From: Ascoidea rubescens DSM 1968 | Lineage: Eukaryota; Ascomycota; Saccharomycetes; Ascoideales; Ascoideaceae | Direction: 5' to 3' | Length of the DNA: 64,000 nt | Assembly (NCBI RefSeq): GCF_001661345.1 | Contig: NW_017962929.1 | Coordinates: 186,001-250,000, forward strand | In this document: positions 1-10,298 of the stretch, piece after piece | Layout: each line of letters begins with the position of its first letter | How positions within the stretch are numbered: the stretch's first letter is position 1 | Notes under the pieces: generated by a model | What the model saw: only the letters and a program-made list of their open reading frames with translations | Told to the model about the DNA's origin: nothing | Database searches by the model: none | Position numbers and translations under genes: made by a program

Positions 1-1866
1 CATTCAAGAGATTTTTCAAATGAGTTTAATCTTCTATAAACATGGCCCAAATTTGCATGAATTGATAACCAAGCTTTTGAATCTGAATTTAAATTTCTTG
101 AAGCGCTGAATGCTTTCAAAAAATAATATTCAGCTTTTTTAAGATCATTCTTGTGATAATATATTACACCCATTTCATTTAATAGAAGCGGGTCGGTATT
201 ACAAATTTGATAAGAAGTAGTTAGGTATTCTTCAGCTAGAGTCAAGTTGTTCATTTGGAGATATTGCATTCCAAGAAATAAATTAGGTAGATGAGTGCCT
301 GGGAATAATCTTGCAGCAGTAGCATAAGCCGATATTGCTTGTTCATGTTCACCTTCAGCGGCAAAAGTATGAGCAAAACCTATCCAAGCCTGACCGAAAT
401 TCGGGTTCATTATTGAAGCTTTGGAGAAATATTTTCTTGCTTCTGATATTTTATTTATTGAAAGATAATAAATTCCAACAGCTAACCAACTTATTGATAA
501 AGTTGGTTGATTTTGGGCCAATTTATGAGCCATTGCAAATAGTTTATTTTTTGCGCCTAATTCATGTAAGCAACTTAAATAGTTTGGCATTATTGAAACA
601 TTATATTCATCATTTTTTAAGATTTTTTCACAAATTTCAAGACATTTTTGAAATTTGCATTGAATGAAAAGTAAATCTGCTCTTGACAATAGTATATCGT
701 TATTATTGGTTAGATTGTATTCTTCTTTTAATATGCTTTCTGCCTCTTCAAATTTGGGAATATTATAGTGTTTGTTTAGTCTTGTAATGTATAATAATTT
801 TACTAATTCTTGGTTATCATTTGCATCTTCAAAATCCAAAGTATTTAAAAAGTCCCATTCTTCTTGGGCAGTAAGAAAGTTGTTATGGATTAATTCGTCA
901 AACGCTTCAAAGCATTTGGCGTCTACTTGAACTGCTTCTTTATAGCATTCCTTTGCTCTATCAAAGTTATTTTGGTTTGCATATATCATGCCTCTAAGGT
1001 AACACATTGAAGCCTCTAGCTTCACACCTCCATCATAGTTTTTGTTATGAACATTGTCTTAGTATATTATAAATTAAAAACAAATTGAAAATGAATTGAA
1101 AATGAATTGAAAATGAATTAGAAATAAATTGTTGTTGTAATGTTATTATGATATTAGTAGCAGGAATCTTATCAGCGGTTAAGAAAGAAAGAAATAAAAA
1201 AAGAAAGAAATAAAAACTTAGAAATATGAAGTTTGGCTTACCTTCTCTTTTAAAAGGATTTGATTCACCTATCACATCCAAAGCATCATCCCATCGATTC
1301 AATTTTGTCAAACATAAACCAGATAGATACCTGCACGCTATGCTCTGTGACAACTCCTTTGTTGATAAGACCTGATAGGCTCTGATATAGTTTCCAGCAG
1401 AATAGTACACTTGAGCTAGCCAAAAGGCGTCGCTTGGATCGTCTGTCAAGGCCAATATTTTGTCGCCAATATACTCAGCAGTCTTATAGTGATGTTGCAT
1501 CAAAGCATCATGTCTCCACAACCTCAATTTGTCGGCCTGGGAAAGAATTGGCTGGCTCAACGAGATTTCTGCGTCAATGGCATCCTCCTGATTGTTATTG
1601 TAGCTATGATGGCTCTTATGGCTACTCATCATGTTCAAGGAGAGATTGGCATGAATTGTGTTGCGATTGTGGTGCTGGTTCGCAAGATTGGAGCTAATCG
1701 GTTTCTGGGACAAGTTGTGTCTGATGGGAGTGGAAAAGATGCTGTTCACCTGGCGGTTTCTGGTGGAGGCAGTGAGCAATGGGGAAATGGCCAACGTCGA
1801 GTCATGTTGGGAGGGAGTGTTGGTGCGAAGTGAGGGCATGGTGCTGTTTTGTCTCTTCTGGAGCAC
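1..1866 (-). CDS. CDC16: Anaphase-promoting complex TPR subunit Cdc16/Apc6 (3' part beyond window edge)
   Basis: This encodes the Cdc16/APC6 scaffold subunit of the nuclear anaphase-promoting complex, the E3 ligase that drives mitotic exit. Exon 1 (1866-1242) encodes a low-complexity N-terminus and then the first TPRs (LRLWRHDALMQHHYKTAEYI, DAFWLAQVYYSAGNYIRAY). Exon 2 (1027 to the window edge) resumes with GVKLEASMCYLRGMIY and continues through classical Cdc16 repeats such as NPNFGQAWIGFAHTF and LLNEMGVIYYHKNDL. The splice joins G|GT into one Gly codon and restores homology exactly. About 550 codons are visible and the C-terminus is missing. The start is the first ATG of the open frame; a second ATG nine codons on (MPSLRTN) is also possible. 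It is divergent from YIP1. The exon 1 end is noticeably GC-richer than the rest. Confidence 0.92.
1028..1241 (-). other. Spliceosomal intron in CDC16
   Basis: A 214-nt intron. The donor is GTAAGC (reading down from 1241), the branch-like TACTAAG lies at 1064-1058, and the acceptor is GGAG at 1031-1028. It carries three copies of an 11-bp repeat GAAAATGAATT around 1086-1119. Reading through it gives a hydrophobic nonsense tail, while removing it joins the two halves of the Cdc16 homology in frame. Confidence 0.88.
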
Positions 1867-2117
1867 TTGTGTTGTATTTGTCTTTGTCTGGTGAAGCTGA
1901 AGAAGCTGAAGAAGAAGCTGAAAAGCAGGTTCCGAGCCAGCATTGTGGACCGCATACTTGAACTGTTATATGCATCTGCCAGCACAGTGGTTTTGGATCA
2001 GCTTCAGCTCTGGCCTCAAAAACAGCTGTCTCTGGAGCACTGTTGTTACTGTGCAACTGCTTCTCATATCTTCAACTTGCTATCTTGGTCTATTGCTTGC
2101 TATTGTTTGTCTACAAT
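1867..2117. promoter_or_regulatory. Divergent CDC16-YIP1 promoter with 9-bp repeat
   Basis: A 251-bp bidirectional intergenic region. It is GC-richer than the genes on either side and contains three copies of GAAGCTGAA (1893-1901, 1902-1910, 1914-1922, with a 3-bp GAA spacer before the last). Open frames crossing it on both strands are repeat shadows with no family resemblance. Confidence 0.7.
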
Positions 2118-3038
2118 ATGAGTTACTACCAGTCCCAATATCCCATTTCTGGCTCAATTCCTAGGCCTTCTGGTTCAGCTGGCCCTTTGAACCCCAATAT
2201 CTTCAATTCCAACTTGTCTGGTTCAATGAACAACCAATATTATTCTAACCCAATGAACTCGTCGACATCCAATATGGCTTCTTTGTCCACTGAAAACCAG
2301 TTGTCCACTGGAGTACTTGCTGCTTTTTCTACTTCTGGCTACCCCGGCGAACCATCGTTGTTGGAGGAATTGGATATAAATTTCAACCACATCAAATTGA
2401 AAACAATGGCTGTTTTGAACCCCTTCAACAAGTTCAATAAGAATAAATCAAATTTGGCTTCAGGCGATTCTACAATTTTAAATGATTCTGATCTAGCTGG
2501 CCCTATTTTTTTTGTTCTTTTATTCGGCGTTTTCCTATTGCTAGCAGGTAAAATTCATTTTGGCTACATATACGGCTGTGGTTTATTTGGGACTTTATCT
2601 TTACATTGGTTTCTTAAATTAATGGCTTCTTCAAATCTTGAAGAATCATACAACATGCTAAACACAAACAATAATTCTTATAATTTCAATCAACCTCCAG
2701 GAATAGATATTTACGGAAACTATTCAATTCCACAACAATCTAACGATTCCAAACCTGAAGGTGAAATCAAAGAATTGGATTTTGCAAAGTCTGCTAGCAT
2801 AATTGGCTATTGTTTATTACCCCTAGTATTTGTGAGCTTTTTGGGTGTTTTTATAAGTCTAGATAATTTTTTCGGTTATCTCTTAGGTGCTATTTGCACA
2901 GTTTGGTCAACCTATTCTGCTAGTGGTTTCTTCGTGTTAACATTAAAATTACAAAATATCAGATTTTTAACTGCTTATCCCTTGGGTTTGTTTTATAGTA
3001 TATTTACCTTAATGGCTATATTTGTTGAAAAATCGTAA
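2118..3038 (+). CDS. YIP1: Yip1 family Rab-GTPase-binding membrane protein
   Basis: Yip1 is an ER/Golgi membrane protein that binds prenylated Ypt/Rab GTPases and is needed for COPII vesicle formation. The start is set at MSYYQSQY (306 aa). The frame is open 25 codons further upstream, but that extension is hydrophobic and not Yip1-like. The N-terminal half is cytosolic and rich in Ser/Asn/Pro. It is followed by LLEELDINFNHI and then the Yip1 core, which has DSDLAGPIFFVLLFG and GKIHFGYIYG and about five membrane segments spread over residues 135-305. The S. cerevisiae protein is 248 aa and its gene has an intron; no intron is evident here. Its 3' end faces the protease gene about 200 bp away. 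Confidence 0.93.
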   Translation: MSYYQSQYPISGSIPRPSGSAGPLNPNIFNSNLSGSMNNQYYSNPMNSSTSNMASLSTENQLSTGVLAAFSTSGYPGEPSLLEELDINFNHIKLKTMAVLNPFNKFNKNKSNLASGDSTILNDSDLAGPIFFVLLFGVFLLLAGKIHFGYIYGCGLFGTLSLHWFLKLMASSNLEESYNMLNTNNNSYNFNQPPGIDIYGNYSIPQQSNDSKPEGEIKELDFAKSASIIGYCLLPLVFVSFLGVFISLDNFFGYLLGAICTVWSTYSASGFFVLTLKLQNIRFLTAYPLGLFYSIFTLMAIFVEKS

Positions 3039-3244
3039 ATTTAAATAATTCATAATTCGTTAATACATTGAAATATTATCTTCATTAAAACTTGTCTTTA
3101 TCTTATCTTATATATCTTGCCTATTTGAGTAGAACAAAGAAAAAAAAAATTAAAAACCTTAAAACCTCAAACCCTCAAAATATCTGTTTTTTTTGTTTTC
3201 TTTTGTTTTCTTTTGTTTTTTTATTTTTTTTTCTATAATGTCAT

Positions 3245-4644
3245 TTATAAAATTAAAACTGGCATTGACTTTCCTTTTTCAACAGAACTCTCTGTATAAT
3301 TAGAAAAATACGGCTCAATAAAATCCGAAGTTAAATCATAATATGGCAAATACGCTAATCTATTTGGTGTCATTGGCTTCAATATAAATGATAACCTTGA
3401 AATTGCTCCACTGGTCGAAGTCATTTTTAATCTTTCCTTAATCTCATCATTTGGTAATCCTGAGCTTAAATATAATGCTGCTAATCCAGTTATTATTGGC
3501 GCTGCCATCGAAGTTCCTGATAAATGTAATGGCTTTCCATTAAAATCCTTTGAATTGACACTGGCAATCTTAACACCACTAGCTAATATATCCACACATC
3601 TGCCCCAATTAGAAAATGATGCCAAATGATCTGTTTTATCATCAATTGCACCAACTGTAATAGCACTTTTGGCACTTGCTGGACTAGTGTTGCATGCATC
3701 CGAATTGGAATTTCCTGCTGCTGCTATTACAACAAACCCAGATGCCACTGCTGCCTCAATTGCCTTATTCAACACTACATTTTTAAATGATCCAACTGAT
3801 AAATTCATTACTGCTGCTTCAATCTCATTTTCTCTTCGATGTTTAACTGCATATTCAACACCTGCAATTATTGAAGTTAATGTTCCACTTCCACTTTTAT
3901 CCAATGCCTTGACTTCAATAAGATTGATCATTTTAGCTACCCCATATGTCTTAGAACCAACAATTCCAGCTACATGAGTTCCATGCCCATTTCTATCTCC
4001 AGGTCCTTCACCAGTAAAGTCACCACCATTCTCACATCTATTCTCAAATTCAGGATGAGCACAATTAATCCCAGTATCAATAACATAAGCAGTAACTTCT
4101 TCACCTTGATACTCACTGGGATAATAATAGTTGTTTTCTTCTGGATGAAAAGGAATCTTTTCACGCTGTGATAAACGTACTAAATGTCTGGGAGCATCAT
4201 GCTGAACATTGTAATTATCAAAAACATTTATGTTGATGTCTGGTGTTATTTCGGCAACCTTTTTTTTTTTAATTTGCAAAATAATAAAATATTCAATGTT
4301 AAATTTACTATTAGTATTAGCTTTTTAAAAAAACCAAAACTAAAATTTAATTTTTTTAAGGTATTTCGTACTAATGGATTATTTGCCAATCTGGCCAAAA
4401 TGTCAGAATCAAAATCTCCAGCAAATCCTTCAAATCCTTCAAAGGAAAAGGCCTTTTTAATCAATGGCCTGATATGACGAAGTGCTTTAACTTTGTCATC
4501 TTTTTTCAATAATGCTTCAAAAGTAGTTGGAGTCTTCAACTGCACAAAATAACCTGCATTAACAAAATATAGCAAACCAGAAAGCCAAACCAATATTTTT
4601 GTCAAGCTTAGCATTATTAGCAATATAATATATAAATCAAGCAA
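3245..4644 (-). CDS. Subtilisin-like serine protease (proteinase K/Prb1 family), two exons
   Basis: A secretory-pathway subtilase of the S8 family. Exon 1 (4644-4372, 91 codons) encodes a signal peptide (MLDLYIILLIMLSL...) and most of an I9 inhibitory propeptide (YFVQLKTPTTFEALL, LARLANNPL). Exon 2 (4258-3245) continues with VAEITPDININVF, then the mature domain. In the spliced 428-aa protein the triad is Asp about 152 (YVIDTGIN), His about 183 (NGHGTHVAG) and Ser about 341 (SGTSMAAP). The oxyanion Asn is in AAAGNSN, about 274. All key residues are present. It is close in size to S. cerevisiae Ysp3/Rrt12 and smaller than Prb1, which has a long N-terminal extension. It is likely vacuolar or secreted; which paralogue it matches is uncertain, so no symbol is given. 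Confidence 0.9.
4259..4371 (-). other. Spliceosomal intron in subtilase gene
   Basis: A 113-nt phase-0 intron. The donor is GTACGA at 4371, with TACTAAT at 4316-4310 as branch site and an A-run followed by AAAG at 4259 as acceptor. Joining NNPL to VAEITPD rebuilds the normal end of an I9 propeptide. Without splicing, the signal/propeptide and the catalytic domain lie in different open frames. Confidence 0.85.
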
Positions 4645-5013
4645 TAATAGAATCTTTTAGAATATATTAAAAAAGATTCATTAAAAACAAAAAGAGAATG
4701 CCTTGGATAAACTTGGTGAAGATTAAATTTTAGTTGAAAAAAACACTGAACAAATTAGCATCTACTATCTAATGCCAAAAATATCCCACAATACAAAATC
4801 AATATAGATGGTTTTAATGCCTGGATAGCTGTTTGTGTAACTGAGAAGCAGAAGAAGCAGAAGAAGCATTTCATCACGTGTAAACAGAACTGAAAGGCCA
4901 TTATAATATCGGTTATTTATTTCACTATGAACCAAAACAAAAAAAATCCTAATACTATGATACAAAAAGCTATTAACTAAAATAACCAGACCCCATTTTT
5001 ATTAAACCTAAGC
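4645..5013. promoter_or_regulatory. Subtilase promoter / RAT1 3' region
   Basis: A 369-bp gap. It has three 9-bp units AGAAGCAGA, AGAAGCAGA, AGAAGCATT (4844-4870). They are followed at once by ATCACGTG (4873-4880), an E-box/CDEI-like site of the kind bound by Cbf1/Pho4-type bHLH factors. The rest is AT-rich. A 66-codon frame here has no family resemblance. Confidence 0.5.
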
Positions 5014-8000
5014 TTACCTGTTATAATTATTTGAATTTTTGAAATTGAAATTGTCGAAATTATTAAAATTATAATTGTTATTTGTGTTATTTCCATTATT
5101 ATTGAACCCATTAAAGCTATTCAGATTATTGTTATTGTTATTGTTATTGTTATTGGTATTGGTATTGCTGTTGGTGGTATTATTAAAATATGCACTTAAG
5201 TTACTAAAGTTATTGAAGACTCCTCCTCTATTAGCATTCAAATTATTAGGTGGATTTGGTAGCACTCCTGTAGAGGGATCTGGTAAAACACCACTTGATG
5301 AGTTTCCATAACCATCAAAATCCCGATTTCCATTAAAATTACGACGTTCAAAGTTATTGTAACTTTTGAAACCACCTCTGTTTCCTCTGTTTCCTCTAAA
5401 GCTACCTCTGTAATTACCTCTGTAATTACCTCTAAAGCTGTTGCCCCTGAAATTGTTGCCTCTATAATTGTTATTACTATAACCGTTGTTTTGATTATAT
5501 GCATTGGCAATTACGTTTTGTATGTGTGTTTCTCTAACAATACCGTGAGTTTCATCACCAATATCAGTTTTTAGAAAAACCTGAAAACCCCCAGAACGAT
5601 TTTTATATATACTAGATACTTTCTTATCTGGTCCAATTAAAACAGGTTCAGTATCATTATTATCATCGTTTCCCATTTTGAAATTTCTATAAGATCGATC
5701 TTGTGCATACCCCTTACCATATTTAATACTGTTAATATCTTCTTGGTTGAGATTTCTTTGTGGTGGAATAAATCCTCCCAATAGCATAGACTTTCCGGAT
5801 ATTTTTTTATCCTCAATTGGGTCAAAATAATAATTATAACGTAATCTAAGGTAATTGGTGTTAGAAATCTCACTGGGATAGAGGTTGGTAGGATCATTAA
5901 TCAGTAATGGAAAAATTACCACAGATTTTGTATCATAAGAAGGGTCTCTGGTAACAGTTCCACAAAAATTTGTCTTATGTGCGTTAAAATGAAAACAAGC
6001 ATCATCTTCAATTGGTTTTTTTTTAGGATAAAGTTTTTTTCTCCAAGTTTTATACCATGAATTTTTGCTACTTATCATTAACTCCTCAACTTTATTTTCA
6101 TTTCTATTTTTTTCATCGTCCGTGAGTAGAGGATACTTTTTACCAACAGCTGTTAACAATCGATTTTGATCAATAAAGGGAAGTAAAGGAATATATAACC
6201 AACTTACATGAGCGCCATTACTATCTAAATCAAAATTTTCTGGATAAAAATCAATAATTTCAGAGTCTTTATTTTTCATCAAATCATGAAAAACAGGTGG
6301 CAAATTATGTGCAGAGCTTGCTGGTAAAACACTCATTAACTGTTCAAAGGGTTTAAAGGGCTCCCCTCTATTAAAGCTAATTGACAATTCTGAGAAATCA
6401 AAATCACCAAAATCAATGCATAAAGGAGAGTAATGAAATGGATAATACCATTTCCAAGAAGGACAGCCTTGATAATAGTATAGTAATACCCATGCAACAC
6501 CTTCTAAATACGAGGTAACAAGCTTTTTTCTATACAAAGGCACTTCCTTATCAGTGATTCCAAATTTCATTCTGTAATATCTGTCACTATAACCACTTTC
6601 ATAAAATTTAATGTCTCCATTATTGTCTATAATATTATCAGATCCCGAGTTCTTAATAACTTTATTCACCAAATTCATCTCATCTGGAAGTTCTGATGTA
6701 TTCATTTCCAAGTCACTAGTGCTAACTGATGTAGTATTTTCAGAAATTTGAACTTGATAAAACGATCTTTTTTGACCAATTGAAGGGGAATCCGTTTTTG
6801 AATTAGCTGATAATTGTGCTTTTAAGGCTGCTGCGGCACTCATATTACTGGAATTCATTTTCAGCATTTGTTCTGCAATATTATCATAGAAAGTCTGTTG
6901 AACTTCATGAGATTTTTTAATTATTTCCTCATTTTTTTTCATTTTTTCTTGTATTTCAATCTCTTTTTTACTTAAATTTATTTTACTGATATCAAGTTTA
7001 ACATTATTTCTATCTTTACTTGGATCAAATAACTGGTAATCAACAGAAGTTGCCAACCCTTTCTCCATAGTAACAGTTGAATTTGACGTTTTCAAAAGTT
7101 CTTTAGCTAGCTTTTTATTTTCTCTCAATAAATTTTTTCTTTTATAATATTCCTCTTGTTTTAAATCATAATTGTGTTTTTTGATAAATATTCCCATTTC
7201 ACACTGACTTAGTTCTTTTAACAACAATTCAACACCATGGAAGTTTATATGGCCATCGCAAGTCAAAAAGTAACTTGATTTTTTATTTTTTTTCATATTT
7301 TCTTCGGTAATGTTAGAAGGATCAACGGATATTAGTATAGGGAGAATTGATTTCCAAATTCTAACTAAAATATTAATTGAACCATCTCTCACACTTAAAG
7401 AAGGTAAATGAGGCAAAAAATCATTTCCAATGAAAAAGCATAAAAAAACCCAATCATCAATGCACCTCTCAAAGTCCAACTTGAAGTTTGGAATTGATAA
7501 TTCAACAGATAGATATTCTCTTAAAATTGGAATATGTAACCATATGAAAGGTTTCTGTTTGTCTTCTTTTTCCAGAGCCTTTTCTAGAGCTTTTTCTGGT
7601 TTCAAGGCCATTTTTATTCGGTCTTTCATTGTTGGCTTTGATTTTTGTTCAGCGAAAACGTCTTCTCGAAGAATTCTGAAATGCGGTTCATGAGTGGCTA
7701 AACCAAGAAAAATCAAATCAGCATCTAGACCATAAATGCAATGAGTTGTGTTTGGATTATATTCTGGATTTGCTCTTTGAGATCTAATGAAATTCATCAA
7801 TTTATGTTCACCCTCGCCAGGAACAGAGGAATCAGAGATGACAACATTCAAGTCTTTCCATCCAGGATCAGTCGCTAATTTGTATGCAACCCAATATCTA
7901 AGTGATCTGGCTAAAATGTCCATGAAGGGAGTTCCTGGAGTAATTGCATTAGAGTCCCAGTGTTTCTTATTTTTGATTGCATTATCAATGACCTGGCCGT

Positions 8001-8406
8001 GGATCTGTTCCTTTATCATTATTTGCTTTTCTAACTCCTCTTGTTCAATTTGAGCATCTTTGGCAGACCTAAATCTTCTTGAACGTTGTTGATTCATTTT
8101 GGCTCTTGGAGCAACACCATCAATAGCAATGACTAGCACCTTTCTTGGACGAGCCATATTAACAACATTATTAGTATAGATAAAGACTTCAAGCATCATA
8201 TCTTCCTCTGTTTCCGGAGGAGGTTTATTTTCAGGATGAGCACATGGATGGACAATACCATTCATATCGAGATATAGGTTATCCAACTCCCCATTGGGGT
8301 TTGGGGAAGTGTAATCGAAATTGTCATAACTCTCAGGCTGTATTACAGGAGTAATAATCTTGGGGTATTTCAAGGACAACCATCGAAAAAGTGCTGGCAC
8401 TCCCAT
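5014..8406 (-). CDS. RAT1: Nuclear 5'-3' exoribonuclease Rat1 (Xrn2)
   Basis: Rat1 degrades uncapped nuclear RNA, trims rRNA and snoRNA 5' ends and drives torpedo termination of RNA polymerase II. The start is placed at MGVPALFRWLSLKYP, the universal XRN N-terminus, although the frame is open 28 codons upstream. Recognisable blocks are LYLDMNGIVHPCAHP, APRAKMNQQRSRRFRSA, NAITPGTPFMDILARSL, SSVPGEGEHKLMNFIRSQRA and YGLDADLIFLGLATHEPHF, all in the catalytic N-terminal half. Rat1-type blocks (GVAWVLLYYYQGCPSWKWYYP, PLLPFIDQNRLL) follow in the second half. The protein is 1130 aa against about 1006 in S. cerevisiae. The extra length is a C-terminal RG-rich stretch (about 5380-5470) and an Asn-rich tail. 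Only four in-frame CTG codons were found, all outside the most conserved blocks. Confidence 0.95.
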   Translation of the reverse strand: MGVPALFRWLSLKYPKIITPVIQPESYDNFDYTSPNPNGELDNLYLDMNGIVHPCAHPENKPPPETEEDMMLEVFIYTNNVVNMARPRKVLVIAIDGVAPRAKMNQQRSRRFRSAKDAQIEQEELEKQIMIKEQIHGQVIDNAIKNKKHWDSNAITPGTPFMDILARSLRYWVAYKLATDPGWKDLNVVISDSSVPGEGEHKLMNFIRSQRANPEYNPNTTHCIYGLDADLIFLGLATHEPHFRILREDVFAEQKSKPTMKDRIKMALKPEKALEKALEKEDKQKPFIWLHIPILREYLSVELSIPNFKLDFERCIDDWVFLCFFIGNDFLPHLPSLSVRDGSINILVRIWKSILPILISVDPSNITEENMKKNKKSSYFLTCDGHINFHGVELLLKELSQCEMGIFIKKHNYDLKQEEYYKRKNLLRENKKLAKELLKTSNSTVTMEKGLATSVDYQLFDPSKDRNNVKLDISKINLSKKEIEIQEKMKKNEEIIKKSHEVQQTFYDNIAEQMLKMNSSNMSAAAALKAQLSANSKTDSPSIGQKRSFYQVQISENTTSVSTSDLEMNTSELPDEMNLVNKVIKNSGSDNIIDNNGDIKFYESGYSDRYYRMKFGITDKEVPLYRKKLVTSYLEGVAWVLLYYYQGCPSWKWYYPFHYSPLCIDFGDFDFSELSISFNRGEPFKPFEQLMSVLPASSAHNLPPVFHDLMKNKDSEIIDFYPENFDLDSNGAHVSWLYIPLLPFIDQNRLLTAVGKKYPLLTDDEKNRNENKVEELMISSKNSWYKTWRKKLYPKKKPIEDDACFHFNAHKTNFCGTVTRDPSYDTKSVVIFPLLINDPTNLYPSEISNTNYLRLRYNYYFDPIEDKKISGKSMLLGGFIPPQRNLNQEDINSIKYGKGYAQDRSYRNFKMGNDDNNDTEPVLIGPDKKVSSIYKNRSGGFQVFLKTDIGDETHGIVRETHIQNVIANAYNQNNGYSNNNYRGNNFRGNSFRGNYRGNYRGSFRGNRGNRGGFKSYNNFERRNFNGNRDFDGYGNSSSGVLPDPSTGVLPNPPNNLNANRGGVFNNFSNLSAYFNNTTNSNTNTNNNNNNNNNNLNSFNGFNNNGNNTNNNYNFNNFDNFNFKNSNNYNR

Positions 8407-8671
8407 TGCAGTTTCAATTAATACAAGATCACAAGAAGCAGGAATTAAAGAATTAGCTAATTCTTTATTAATAAAAGTAAAACCTTTCAACCATTTGAGA
8501 AATTCTGCAAAGTTTTTCCAAAAAATAAAATATTAAAAATTTTGCACGTGATGAAGATGAGTTCCGAGGGTCTTCAAAATAACACTTCAACAATTTAATT
8601 TCAGCATCACTTCAGTTGAAGCTGAAATAACCAAATCTCTTCGTTTCTATTCTCTGTTTTGGCAACCAACA
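8407..8671. promoter_or_regulatory. Divergent RAT1-RET3 promoter
   Basis: A 265-bp bidirectional region with a CACGTG E-box at 8545-8550 (context GCACGTGATGA). Near 8600-8625 lies an imperfect dyad built from TTCAGC / GCTGAA and CTTCA / TGAAG, sharing the GAAGCTGAA core seen in other promoters of this window. Confidence 0.5.
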
Positions 8672-9208
8672 ATGGCTGACTTTTCTCTTTATTCTATAAA
8701 TGCGATATTGATATTGGATAACGAAGGCAAACGATTATTTGCCAAGTACTACACTCCAATTCATTCTACAGAACCAGCTCCATTTCCAACTTTGAAATCT
8801 CAATTGGCATTTGAATCATCATTGTTTTCCAAGACTTACAAATTAAAATCAGACATAATTTTATTCGAAAACCAGGTTGTTGTTTACAAGGAGATTTCAG
8901 ACATAATCATATATATAATTGGAAATATCGACGAAAATGAGGCATGTTTGTACCAGGTTTTGATAGGACTAAGAGATGCTCTAGATGTTGTATTAAGACA
9001 TGCTATTGATAAAAAGTCAGTTCAGGAAAACTATGACTTTGTATGTTTGGCTATTGATGAAACCTGTGATGATGGTATTATTTTGGAAACAGAAGGCTCA
9101 GTAATTGCTTCCAGAGTTTCAACAAGACCCAGTGCTGAAACTCCTTCATTAAGAAATATTGAATTATCTGAAAAAGGCGTAAGTAAATTAATGTCCTTTT
9201 TATTTTAA
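8672..9208 (+). CDS. RET3: Coatomer (COPI) zeta subunit Ret3
   Basis: Zeta-COP, a small adaptor-like subunit of the COPI coat that mediates Golgi-to-ER retrieval. The 178-aa protein (about 189 in S. cerevisiae) has the longin/clathrin-adaptor small-chain fold signature from its first residues: SLYSINAILILDNEGKRLFAKYY, then NQVVVYKEISDIIIYIIGNIDENEACLYQVL and a C-terminal helix ending in MSFLF. The start at MADFSLYS fits the family N-terminus. It is divergent from RAT1 and its 3' end faces HLJ1 across a long AT-rich gap. Confidence 0.93.
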   Translation: MADFSLYSINAILILDNEGKRLFAKYYTPIHSTEPAPFPTLKSQLAFESSLFSKTYKLKSDIILFENQVVVYKEISDIIIYIIGNIDENEACLYQVLIGLRDALDVVLRHAIDKKSVQENYDFVCLAIDETCDDGIILETEGSVIASRVSTRPSAETPSLRNIELSEKGVSKLMSFLF

Positions 9209-10298
9209 TTTTAGATTTTTATTGTTTTTGTTTGGCTAAACCAACTAAAAAGAGAAATATTTGTTTATTAGTTTTGTGTTAATCGTTGTTTTTTTTTTTG
9301 ATTGTTCTTCATTAGACATGTTTGATTGGATTTTGATTTTACTGACTTTGCAATTTTATTTTCCATAATTATAGTTTTTTAGCGCTTTACAATTTGCAAG
9401 AAAAAAAGTTCAAAGTTTTCAACAACAGCTTTAATTACTATTTTTAATTCTGATTCATATTTATATTTATATTTTATTTATATTTCATTTATATTTCATT
9501 TGATTCAGTATTTTTATTCGATAATTTTATTCAACAATTGTATTCGATAATTGTATTTGGTAATTGTATTTAATAATTTTATTCGATAATCTCATTCGAT
9601 AATTTCATTTGGTATTTTGTTAATGTTTTTTGTATAATATTTTTATTATATATTAAAACGATTAAGGTATAGCTAAGCTTAAAAAACCAAACTTAACTAG
9701 ATTATTATACTTATTTTTATGTTATACTCTTTTAATAAAAACTAAAAACGAAAAAAAAAGATATACAAAAAAAATAAAACCAAAGAAAAAAAGATCAAGC
9801 TAATAAATCAACTATAAAAAGAAAATATAAAGATGGTGGGAAAAAATTATTAAAATAGAAGAAAGAATCTGACTTTTTCATGTTAACATATTAGTCAGTT
9901 AACAAAAATTACTATGAATAGAACTGAAAAAGAGGTATTAGTATGACTTAAAGAAATGAACGAAAACATAAAAGTTACTATCGTTGTTGATATTGTTTCA
10001 ATAAAAAACAAAGAGGAAGATTTGGGTGTGAAGAAGAAGAAAATGAAAATAAAAAAACTTTTCTTTAGTCAACAAACAAGATGGAAAAAAAAGAAAACTT
10101 ATTTGCTATTGAAGTTTGTTTTTCTGACTCCTTTTTTTCGGATGTTCAAACATTAAATTAAAGAAATGTTTCAAAGTTGTTTTTTTTATTTTATATATAC
10201 AGACTTTAAATGGAAAATTATTATGCTTATCATGCGTAATATGTTTATTGCGATTGTTATGATCATCGTTTTATTATTATAGCTATTATTAAGTTTAA
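9209..10298. other. Convergent RET3-HLJ1 intergenic region
   Basis: A 1.1-kb 3'-3' gap, very AT-rich, with poly-A and poly-T runs. Its only ordered structure is the 13-bp tandem array entered separately, preceded by TTTATATTTCA-like repeats (about 9456-9505). A 66-codon Lys-rich frame at 9956-10156 looks like chance coding in A-rich DNA. Confidence 0.6.
9516..9619 (+). repeat. 13-bp tandem array, eight units
   Basis: Eight head-to-tail 13-bp units with no spacers. Units 1, 3, 6 and 7 begin ATTCGATAAT. The others are diverged (ATTCAACAATTGT, ATTTGGTAATTGT, ATTTAATAATTTT, ATTTGGTATTTTG). The phase is kept throughout by hand count. Confidence 0.8.

Noticed and set aside
4868-4885. Point centromere (CDEI-like ATCACGTG)
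   Set aside because: No CDEIII-type TTCCGAA element or ~80-bp AT-only CDEII follows. It is more simply an E-box in a promoter.
9956-10156. 66-codon Lys-rich frame between RET3 and HLJ1
   Set aside because: It lies in A-rich 3' sequence, lacks any motif, and its composition is explained by poly-A tracts.
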